Notes under the pieces: generated by a model
Seen by the model: the letters and a program-made list of their open reading frames with translations, nothing else
Told to the model about the DNA's origin: nothing
The model's database searches: none
Made by a program: the position numbers and the translations under genes
Assembly: GCA_950022295.1 (NCBI GenBank)
Contig: OX465599.1
Coordinates: 4,402,001-4,466,000 of the forward strand
DNA: 64,000 bases
From: Bromus sterilis
Lineage: Eukaryota; Streptophyta; Magnoliopsida; Poales; Poaceae
Reading direction: 5' to 3'
Shown here: positions 34,066 to 43,824 of the stretch, in pieces
How positions within the stretch are numbered: position 1 is the first letter of the stretch
How the letters are laid out: each line of letters opens with the position of its first letter

Positions 34066-34250
34066 TTAGAGTACAAATATGGTTTAAAGATAGAGATAGG
34101 AGCTAGAGATAGATTAGAGTTAAACATGTATTACTTGTCTTCTACTCCAAGTCTCTATCCCTCATGTACTCCTATATATACCCCATGTGAGTGTCAAATT
34201 AATACAATTGTAATACATCACAATATTCAGCATATCACCAATTTTCACAC
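34066..34250 (+). repeat. copia-like LTR fragment
   Basis: Begins ATTAGAGTACAAATATGG after a purine tract, has 'CTCCTATATATACCCC' and 'GTCAAATTAATACAA' in the order seen in short copia LTRs of Triticeae (promoter TATA followed by the R region), and ends near TTTTCACA. No partner LTR found. Boundaries are approximate. Confidence 0.5.
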
Positions 34251-35293
34251 AAAGGCGCTGGAGGATTAGTAAAGAGATTAGCAGATACATAGGCTTGTTT
34301 AACAAAAAAAAATCCATAAAAGGGGGGGGGGAGGGCAAGGCCCGGAATTGTCACGCCGACACTCTGCCACTGATGGGGACGATGAGCTAGAAGATGCACG
34401 GGTGGTTAATCCCTTCACATAACAGTGGTCAGACCTTCCTACTCCTTCGCCCATGTGCACGCCGGGCATGGAGGATATGCATAATGTAGATAATTACAGG
34501 GGCTGCCATGGCTACTACCTTGTGTTTAATCCTACGGTGTCATATAACACAACGAGGTTATCTTAATCAAGCACATTTAGGATAGTACAACTGCACCTAA
34601 AACAAACCGAACCACCTTCTAGCCCTCTCACGCATCTAGCAATGAACCACACTTTCCAGCCCTTGCACGCATCTAGCAATTTCGATTGTCTGATCTCATG
34701 TTCCGCTCGTTCTGGCCATCGAACCTAATCCAAGATCTTTCACGCATCAACGCTATTTGCCGCTAGATTTCACGGCTTGATCATTGTTGGCTGTCTGATA
34801 TGTCTCCTCTCGTACGCGGGTTTTGCTCCCGGGCCAACTGTTCTATGGGTAGCTACTCGTGAAACCTAAATCGAGGTCCTCTTGTGCGTCTATGTCGTTC
34901 GATACACCTTCTCTCGCATAGTGTAGGCCAATTCCTTTATGTTTGCTTCCACTTTGCTCGTGCCTCCGTTTGATTTGAAAGCTTAACCCTTCATCGCTAC
35001 ACCTGGCCTAGATTAGAGAAAGCCGTGTTCGCTCAGCGTAAAACCCTAGCCTCCCCTTCGATCACAGCAGGGAGACATACAATTAGGTCGACAACAATTG
35101 AGAGAAGAAGGTTGGCAGGGGAGGAAAGATCAGCCGGTGCTGCAGCGCCGAAAGGAGGGGAACCCTACAGGAGAGGGAATTCATTTAGGCCGGATTCATT
35201 TGTTCAGCTCATGACGCCTATTTACGCAAACCACCCCAAACTCCCAGCAAACTCTGGCCACAATTCAAACCGACCTTGCATCTCAGTCCAGGC
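34251..35293. other. intergenic DNA, upstream of eIF4A-III
   Basis: No gene recognised. A G run (about 34323-34332) and a 'CTCTCACGCATCTAGCAAT' type direct repeat (about 34624 and 34663) are present. From about 35025 an open frame leads into the eIF4A-III promoter but shows no domain. Confidence 0.5.
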
Positions 35294-35300
35294 TATAAAA
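35294..35300 (+). promoter_or_regulatory. TATA box of eIF4A-III
   Basis: TATAAAA in GGCTATAAAACC, about 115 bp before the ATG at 35409. The following leader is C-rich, as in many highly expressed translation and RNA-processing genes. Confidence 0.6.
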
Positions 35301-35408
35301 CCAAAAATCCCCAAGCCGGCAGGTACCCACGCGCAAAAGAGTCCTCGTCTCCTTCCCCGCTGCTGCTCCCCACGTCTCCCACCCAACACCAGCTAGGGTT
35401 TCTCCCCA

Positions 35409-38400
35409 ATGGCGGCGGCGGCGGGCTCCTCCAGGCGCGGGCCGGGTGGCGGCGGCCGGCCGATGGACGACGAGAACCTGACTTTCGAGACCTCGGCGGG
35501 GGTCGAGGTCGTCGGCAGCTTCGACGCCATGGGCATCCGCGAGGACCTGCTCCGCGGCATCTACGGCTACGGCTTCGAGAAGCCCTCCGCCATCCAGCAG
35601 CGCGCCGTCATCCCCATCATCTCCGGCCGCGACGTCATCGCCCAGGCCCAGTCCGGAACCGGCAAGACCTCCATGATCTCCCTCTCCGTCTGCCAGGTCA
35701 TCGACACCAACGTCCGAGAGTAAGATCCTCACCCCTCCTACTCTACCGTCAATCCTCCGTAATTACTGCCTCCGCCTGATGAATCCGTCATGTGTGCACC
35801 GCCCGCCGGCGGGGTAATGCAATTTCGCAAAAGAACATATATTTTTAGATTTTAGGTCTTGCTTGTCTGTCTTCAATCCCCACCCGCATAAACTGGAATG
35901 CCAACCAATCTGTATCCTAGATTTTTAGGTAGCGCGAGTGATTTTGGACATTGATTTATGGAATCTGTGAAGTCAATCGATTTCCTCACTTTAGACAGTA
36001 TATGGTTGTGAGAATATAAATGTTGCCTTATGCCTTGTCAGTCCTAGTTCATGACCTGTTAGTACTACGGTTTGCAATCATTTAACCCTCCAATGCATCA
36101 GCATTGTATTGTGCATAACACTCTGTTCCAGAAATCAGCTTTGTGCTTTGCATATAGCACTCTGTTCCAAAAGAGTAGAGCTGAAATTGATGTTGGTTAT
36201 GCTGTTTGTTTTGTAGGGTGCAGGCATTGATACTTTCGCCAACTAGGGAGCTTGCCACGCAAACAGAGAAGGTGATGCAAGCTGTCGGCAACTACATGAG
36301 CGTGGATGTGCACGCCTGTGTCGGTGGCAAAAGTATCGGAGAGGACATTAGGAAGCTCGAGGCCGGAGTGCAGGTCGTGTCGGGAACCCCAGGCAGAGTC
36401 TGCGATATGATCAAGAGGAGGACCTTGCGCACAAGGGCCATCAAGCTCCTAGTCCTGGTTAGTTTGCTTTTGTCATACCACATTTAAAAACAAGTTTGGT
36501 CAAGTTCAACATTCTGACATGATTGATTTCATAATAGGACGAAGCTGATGAGATGTTGAGCAGAGGTTTCAAGGATCAGATCTATGATGTCTACAGATAC
36601 CTCCCACCGGAACTTCAGGTCGGCCTTCAAACTTATTGTTTGTGTAGTTTATCAGTCTATCCTGTCAGGCTTTTCACCACAGAATTCAAGTTGTCACCTG
36701 ACTGTATTTTTCCCTCTCAATATATCACCTTTCTGACTTGATTTTTTTCATTTAGCAACACCAATGTCTTGCACCTTTTGCTACTGTAATAATCTTGCTG
36801 TAGCTAGCCATGTATGGCTTTGGTATTCACTAGTTAGCTGCACGTGCGGTGTACGATGCTACAGAAGATAAAATTTCCTAACAAAATACCATGGAAGATA
36901 AAACATGTGTAGAAATGTATTACTCCGTCCGTTCCAAATTAGATGACTTCCATTTGTCCACATGTGTATCTATACATGTACACAAATGAAAGTCATCTAA
37001 TTTGAAACGGAGGGAGTACTAATTAGAATTCATTATATTCTGTGAAAACACAACCACGCATCCGATGGATTCTTAAAGGCCCCCTTTTATCTCTAGCCTC
37101 TAATTACTTTCTCCGTGCATTTCTTTACCTTTGCCCTTTACACTCTTTGTCTCCCCTCTACCATGATCGCAATATTATGGTGAAATCTTCTTTCCAAAAA
37201 CAGTAGACCTATACTTACAATTGAACTATTGCCATATACTCCCTCTGTCCCATAATGTAAGACGTTTTTGCAGTTTAAATTGAACTACAAAAACACCTTA
37301 CATTGTGGGACAGAGGTAGTACCTAATAGTTACTTGCCCCTGAAATAAGGACAATAATGGACCAAGGGCACGGAACTGCACCATAGCTTCTCTTTCTGTT
37401 CCATCAAGGAGGCATAGCAAGCAGCAGGAAACTATCTGTGTCTACAATAGTCACAACAAACAGTACTAAAACTATTTTTGCCAACATAGTCGCAACAAAA
37501 CAAACGGAAATGATTGCTAGCTCATTCTAATGCAGAGTCCATGATCATGCAGATGCACATACACCATACATGATAACAAATGCTTATTACTATTCTAAAG
37601 GAATCTTGAAAAATACAACAATCTGTTATACCCATGCACGGCCTATAGGGACAGATTTGTGTGCTCTGTTTTTTGTTTCCTTAGATTATTCATCATGTTT
37701 TTTTATAGCGTGTTATCAGTTCAACATTTGCAACATTCCTTAGCAGTGAACTGCTAATGGAAAAAAATGAGCATTTTGTGGTTAAACTTAACGTGAGCAC
37801 TGACTAGAAGAAATGATGGCATAGAGATCTAATTGTGTATTATTGAACCACACAGGTTGTTTTGATCTCTGCAACTCTGCCCCATGACATCTTGGAGATA
37901 ACTAGCAAGTTCATGACTGATCCAGTCAGGATCCTTGTAAAGCGTGATGAGTTGACCCTAGAGGTAAATGCCACCTCTTGTTTTGCTTTATTGCATTTTA
38001 TTTATTGTATTTGCCGCTTACGTTTTTTCATGTCATGTTTGTAGGGTATCAAACAATTCTTTGTTGCTGTTGAGAAGGAGGAATGGAAGTTTGATACACT
38101 GTGCGATCTTTATGATACACTGACCATCACCCAAGCTGTTATTTTCTGCAATACTAAGAGAAAGGTAATGTGTAGCTCAGTTGAATGATTCGTATTGTTC
38201 ATATGATTGTCCCTAAGTACTCTGCTTTACTCCAGTTAGCGTTTGCTGACACCAATTTCTTGTTTATCCTTATGGGTATGGCATATGCATATCACTTTGT
38301 TGCTGAATCTACATGTTGTTCCTTTTCTCTTGTTCTGTGCTGATCATTGCTAGAATTTAAGTCTGTATCACTATATTTTGGGTTTGCTATTGGTTACACT

Positions 38401-39323
38401 ATTAAATTGTAGCGATATGCTTTGACTGAAGTGTATAAAATCTTGTCCAGCTTTGTTCACGTCCAGTTGACATAATTGATGGTTCACAGCTTGCTCAACC
38501 ATGTTTCTCTTTTGGCCAGGTGGATTGGCTCACTGAAAGGATGCGCACCAACAACTTCACGGTGTCAGCCATGCACGGTGACATGCCCCAAAAGGAAAGG
38601 GATGCGATCATGAGTGAGTTCCGGGGTGGCACGACCCGTGTTCTGATCACAACAGATGTTTGGGCTCGAGGGCTGGATGTCCAGCAGGCAAGTCTTGTTT
38701 GCCGGTTTTAGCTTTCATTTGTTGCTACCTTTAAGCACGCTGTTGCATGATGATGCTTATCTTGATTACTGACTCAAATCTGTCCGGATTATTTTCAGGT
38801 CTCTCTTGTCATTAATTATGATCTCCCGAACAATCGTGAGCTTTACATCCACCGTATTGGTCGCTCTGGGCGTTTCGGGCGCAAGGTAAAATTGCACACT
38901 CGTACTTCGTAGCTTATAGTCACTCTTATGGGACAGCCTCTCCAATACCTACCGGTGGTTAGTTTAGGCTAGATAATTTTGTTTCTAGTTTCTGCGTCGC
39001 TCAAAACAAAACAAAAACCAACAATTGCAAAGATAATGCTGTCTTAGTAATGAGGACAATTGGAGTAAATGCAGTGATTCAATACTTCTTTTTGGTTAAA
39101 CTTAGTCTAAAGTGAACATGTAAAGCATGACTAATCTGAACTAAATGCCTGCTCTCTGCACCCCAAACACTGACTTGTATGAAATCTCTGTGTGGCATGA
39201 TTGTTTCAGGGTGTAGCGATCAACTTTGTGCGCAAGGATGACATCCGCATCCTTCGGGACATTGAGCAGTACTACAGCACGCAGATCGATGAGATGCCCA
39301 TGAACGTCGCAGATCTGATCTGA
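35409..39323 (+). CDS. EIF4A3: eIF4A-III, DEAD-box RNA helicase of the exon junction complex, 8 exons
   Basis: Exons: 35409-35719, 36217-36457, 36538-36618, 37856-37963, 38045-38164, 38520-38687, 38799-38885, 39210-39323; 409 residues, the family's usual length. All DEAD-box motifs are present in order: Q motif '[13 protein letters not shown]', motif I 'AQSGTGKT', Ia 'PTRELA', GG, Ib 'TPGR', II DEAD (first residues of exon 3), III 'SAT', IV 'IFCNT', V '[10 protein letters not shown]', VI '[10 protein letters not shown]', and the C-terminus '[10 protein letters not shown]'. The N-terminus '[20 protein letters not shown]' (residues about 19-38) separates eIF4A-III from translation-initiation eIF4A. 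It acts in the nucleus as the RNA clamp of the exon junction complex, in splicing-coupled mRNA export and decay. Intron 6 uses a GC donor (CAG|GCAAGT at 38688). Intron 3 (1.24 kb) holds two MITEs. Rice RH2/RH34 are relatives. Confidence 0.96.
36923..37016. mobile_element. Stowaway MITE in intron 3 of eIF4A-III (94 bp)
   Basis: Starts CTCCGTCCGTTCC, ends GGAACGGAGGGAG-like (AAACGGAGGGAG), forming a long near-perfect hairpin (CCAAATTAGATGACTTCCAT pairs with its complement). Flanked by TA at 36921-36922 and 37017-37018. Confidence 0.9.
37239..37319. mobile_element. second Stowaway MITE in intron 3 of eIF4A-III (81 bp)
   Basis: Starts CTCCCTCTGTCCCATAATGT and ends ACATTGTGGGACAGAGGTAG, inverted repeats over most of its length, flanked by TA. 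A different subfamily from its neighbour 220 bp upstream. Confidence 0.88.
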
Positions 39324-40102
39324 GCTCTGAACCTCCCTCTCCATGTCTGTGTGTGGGTTTTGGTTGGTTGAGATGTTTGGCCGTGATCAGGCTTGTATTT
39401 GCCGCTGCTGATGTAACTTGAGGTTTCTCTTTCATTGCTTTGTGGACATGAAGTGTATATATTCTTTCTCGGACGACCAGACCAGCTCATGTAAAACACT
39501 CTTCTTTTGTTGTTGCGCTATTTTCTCGCTTTGGATGACATGACAAGACATCTGTCAGTTTTTATTTGATATTTTTAGATTTTGTTTCGGTGTTGTTGTT
39601 TAATGCATGCCATGATCTGCTGACTTGCTAAATCCTCAGATTTTGATGTGGATGTTGGCATGTTGTTGTGTTTTTTTAGGGTGTGGTGTTTGGTGCCATC
39701 TATTGCTATATGGTATCTATCTACTACAGTACTAAATTGCTAAGCTCTAGAAATTGTGAGCTATCGTGGCTCTGAGCTTTGATGAACATCACCGATGCTG
39801 AAAGTCACATACTATCTGTATCATATAGATAAAAAATGGGGAAACTCTTGGAGTCATCCGGCTGATGATGGCCGCAAAACTCATGGACGTTGTACACAAC
39901 CACATGAGAAAAAATGTTCCGTGAGGATTGCAAGAAGGGATTTGAGAATTTAGTTTAGTAATCATAAAGAAAATGTTTGACTTGGATTGCAACAAGGTTC
40001 GTGTCGTGTTGCAAAGTATTGAACACAAACAAGTATCTTGTTGTGAAGAAGTGAATTGGAGGATTAAGTTGTACTTTTGGTGACGAAAAAAAAATGTCCA
40101 AC
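39324..40102. other. 3' UTR of eIF4A-III and intergenic DNA
   Basis: The UTR extends into about 39500. From about 39900 the sequence is rich in 'TTGCAACAAG/TTGCAAAG' variants that continue at 40420-40680, i.e. one repetitive block interrupted by the LINE fragment. No gene. Confidence 0.5.
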
Positions 40103-40119
40103 GAGGATTACAATGAGGC

Positions 40120-40417
40120 ATCAATTGAAGAGAAGCCTGTCCAACATCGTCTGAGATGGTTTGGGCGGTTAAGGCATGTCGATAATGTCAAGAGGGATCG
40201 GGGGAGGCCAAACTTGACTTGGGAGGAGTCTGTGAAGAAAGACCTGAATGACTGAGCTATCAACAAAGATCTAGCTCTGAACAGGGGTGCGTGAAAGTTA
40301 GTTATCCACGTGCCAGAACCGTGATTTGGTTACGATATCTTTTGGGTTTCAGCTCTAGCCTACCCAACTTGTTTGGGACTGACAAGCTTTGTTGTTGTTG
40401 TTGTTGTTGTTGTTGTT
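40120..40417 (+). mobile_element. 5'-truncated LINE, 3' end only, with 17-bp target duplication
   Basis: Flanked by a perfect 17-bp direct repeat GAGGATTACAATGAGGC (40103-40119 and 40418-40434). The frame 'HRLRWFGRLRHVDN...GRPNLTWEESVKKDL' and 'LVIHVPEP' with internal stops is the C-terminus of a common grass LINE reverse-transcriptase protein, followed by a short 3' UTR and a (TTG)n tail (about 40390-40417). Structure and tail are diagnostic of target-primed reverse transcription. Confidence 0.85.
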
Positions 40418-40434
40418 GAGGATTACAATGAGGC

Positions 40435-41826
40435 TTGTGTTACTAAGTCTTGAACACGAAGAAGGATCATGTTGTGAAGAAGGGAATTTGATAATTGTAC
40501 TTGTGGTCATGATTTTTTATTATTCAAGGAAGACTGCAACAAAGCTCGTGTTGCAAAGCGTTAAGCGCAACATGAAACTTGTTGCAAAGAAGGCTGTGAT
40601 CGTTAGTCATAGAAAATATATATTTTTCAGGGATTGCAAATTGCTGAGCGTAACACAAACCATATTGCAAAAACCTAGTGGCTCATGAAAATGGATCGAA
40701 CACTACCACGGCTCCATCGACTTCCCGGATGGTTGATCTTCCTGGACCATCATTCGGTAAACGCGTAGCATCGAAACAACATAACCATAGGTTTAGATGA
40801 AACACACGACGTTTAGTAGATTGCGTATGAATTATAAAGAAGAGAGTTAACACACGATTAGAGAATTTTCCCGCAAAAAAAAACACACGATTAGAGAATG
40901 GCGTGGCAACACGCATCATACTCTAATTTTTATTTTATGTCCCCACGAACAGGGTGTTGCAAGTGGCTGGTTGTGCTGCTGGACTAGTGGCTGACGACGT
41001 GCTCTCCGTTAATCTGCAGAAGACTGATGGCAGTACGATTTCAGAGAAGCAAATTATTTTTGGTACTAGAAAAATGGTAATGGAGGCAGTCTGTCGTCGT
41101 TTCAAAAAGTTAAAATATCCGTATAATAGTAGAGAGCAGTGATTCGGTGTCCGGATGCATCCATCCGGTGAGCCTAAACAAAATTAAATAAATATAAAAA
41201 AACTCAAAAACATTCAATTTTGTGTGGTGAAACATGCTTACGTGTGAAATGTTTATATTTTTTTTTGAGAAGTTTGAACATTTAAAAAGCGCGCGGTAAA
41301 AAAGATAAATTTGCAGTTTCTTAAAAATACACTGTTCATACATTATTTTGGGCTAAATTTGTCGTTCTTGCCGTGATCTCCCTAGATGTCCAAAAATCTT
41401 AAATTTTACATGAACATCTACCCCTAAGAATTGTTTACCATAATAAAATTTGAAAATATTTGAGTTTTTTTTTCATATGTCTTTTCGAGTCCTTTCGAAG
41501 ATCTCTTGTACAGTATTGAATATCCGTAGTACAGTAGTAATTCATCAATAATTCGAAATTAGTTGTTGTTAATATGAATGTACCCAACACTAAAATACAT
41601 CTGTTTTAGCATCATCTAATTTCGAATTTTTTAAACGAACATACTAAATTATTTTTGGCAGTACGATTTCAACGTTAAGATTTGTTTCATTTTAAACCTT
41701 TATGGTCGGTGCATTGTTGACACGCACAACGGCACGACCCCTCCCTCATTCATTCTGGGCTGGACTTATTACACATTACTACTAGAAAACACCACAACAA
41801 CTTGATCAATAGTCCTCTATCCATCA
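40435..41826. other. intergenic DNA upstream of the Lunapark-like gene
   Basis: A 62-codon open frame at about 40954-41142 ('VAGCAAGLVADDVLSVNLQ...') has no recognised domain. The rest is AT-rich with no gene. Proximal promoter of the next gene lies near 41760-41826; no clear TATA box. Confidence 0.45.
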
Positions 41827-42842
41827 ATGGCGGAAGACGCTCATCCGCCGGCCAAGAGGCTGGCCCGCGCGGGCAGCTTCTCGGGCGTCTGGTGGAAGCT
41901 CGGCGACCCCGCCGGAGATCCTGCCGCGGTGGAGCGCCGGCTGCGCGCCATCACCGACGAGGAGGTCGCCGTCAAGGCGCGCATCCAGAGCCGCCGCGCC
42001 GGTGCCAGCCGCGTCCGGCGTGGCATCGCCTTCGCCTCCCTTGCCATCGAGGTCCGTCACCTTCTCCATCTCCTCCACTCTCTCCTATTCCATCCGTGAT
42101 CGTGTAGCCAGTTGACATGAGAATGATGAGATGCTGCTAAATTGCTAGGTTCTGGCGTTCGTCCACGCCTACTGGACGGCGAGGCGGCGGCGCCTGCTGG
42201 CCGGCTGGAGCAGGAAGCTGCTGCTCCTCTTCGTGGCTCCCCTGCTCGCCGTGCCCGCCTCGGCCGCCGTCGTTTTCGCGGCATTTTCAAGGCTCCAGAA
42301 AATGTGTAAGTTCAGATCGATCAAGCACCGGAATGAAATTATTATGATCAAGCATCTGAGATGTGTAAGTTCTTGTCTGATTACATTCTGTGTGTGTGTA
42401 CAGTCGACTCGAAGGACGAGCAGAGGCTGAGGGCGCTGGTGGCGGAGCGCAAGTCCAAGATCGGGCAGTTCAGAGGCAGCCATCATAACATGCAGAAGCT
42501 CCTCGAGGTCTCCACTGTACGTTCCTCCTGCATACACACATACATACATGACCAAATCATTCACCATCTACGCTACTTCAATACTTGTATCCATGGCCAT
42601 GCATGATGCTTGATGATGTGAAAATTGAAATTCAATATATTTGGCATTGTTCAACTTGTTACTGCCTGATTAACGTGCTGTTCATGAATGTTCATCCCGA
42701 CGTACGGAAGCAGAAGTACGATCCAGATGGTGGTGTTGCAAGTGCAACTACAAGTTCGAACCAGCCGGTTTTGGCCGCCACCACCGCCGGGAGGATCAAG
42801 CGGAGCCACTCGCGGCTGAGCTTCCACATCGGAGACGACTAA
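41827..42842 (+). CDS. Lunapark-like ER membrane protein, 4 exons
   Basis: Exons 41827-42051, 42149-42305, 42404-42507 and 42714-42842 (TAA); about 204 residues. An N-terminal basic segment and helix ('ERRLRAITDEEVAVKARIQSR', about 37-57) precedes two close hydrophobic segments (about 66-84 and 98-118) with only a short Arg-rich loop between them, then 'DEQRLRALVAERKSKIGQFR' and 'MQKLLEKYDPDG'. This is the Lunapark layout: a hairpin between helices, then an ER-facing charged helix ending in K/R-YDPD. Lunapark proteins sit at three-way junctions of the ER network. Plant members usually continue into a zinc-finger domain; this one stops about 30 residues after YDPD, so it is a short form. The exon 3 donor is uncertain: GAG|GTCTCC keeps the conserved joint, while the stronger ACT|GTACGT nine bases later would add three residues. 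Confidence 0.75.
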
Positions 42843-43808
42843 CTCAACCTTCATATCCACCACACCACCATGCCATCGACGACGACGACGACGATGAAAT
42901 GCACAGCTACACAGGAACATCCATATATATCTGGTCTGCCCCGTCCTTGTAATGTACACTACGATTGTGTGTGTTTCACCAAGTTGTTCCGATATTGTTG
43001 TACACTAATATCGGATCAATGCGGAAAGGAGTATGGATCCATGAGCATGTACGTACTACAAACACAGTGACATTGGTTGCAACATCCTAGCTAGGGAAAA
43101 CATAAGGACACATATAATACAGTACTTATTTCGATCCATAGTAATTATCGGTGAAACATATATATGTATTTGGCACTGAAATATGTCTATATATATCTAT
43201 TTCTGCGGCAAGAAATATGAATCGGAGAAAGGTAGTAGTGACTAGCATGTTGTTGCATTGTTAGCGATGCAACTAATAATTCTATCTTTTCCCCTTTTCT
43301 CTTCATTAAAGGTAATGTTAGCCTGGCCGGCACATGCAGTTGGTACTAGACAGGTTTTGCCCTTTGGGTTGGCTGGCATAGTGGTTTGGATGAATGGCTG
43401 CGTGTCTGGCACGATCGTGGCCATAACAACTGCAAAATGTTGGTATATGAACTGGCAAGTCCAGATCACGATTTGACTTGATTTCCCCTTGTGCCAAACC
43501 ATTTATATGACTAGATAACACCCCGCACGCCCCAGCTGACTTGTAGAAGCTAAGAGCTTTAAGCCATATGAAGCAAACGATTGTGTGATAGGCATTCAAT
43601 CCTTCGTTGTAGATATTTGAAAACTTTGATCTGTAATGCAGCAATTAGCTCGCATGCTAGAGTGTTGCGTCCTTTGTTACTTTTAGGTAGACCAAACAAC
43701 CGCGAAACTTCTCAATATAAACTATCTAAAATCTCCATATGTGCACTCAATTACCAGTCGAAAGAGAGTTACAAAAATGCCGTGGTGATGTCGGTGAAGC
43801 TAACTGAG
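42843..43808. other. 3' UTR and intergenic DNA
   Basis: A short (CGA)n run lies at 42876-42893 in the 3' UTR. No gene seen up to the LINE at 43825. Confidence 0.5.
43125..43235. mobile_element. degenerate Stowaway MITE
   Basis: Ends CTTATTTCGATCCATAGTAA and, inverted, CTACCTTTCTCCGATTCATA are similar; TA on both sides. About 111 bp, no coding. Confidence 0.5.
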
Positions 43809-43824
43809 TATAGGAGTCATGCAT

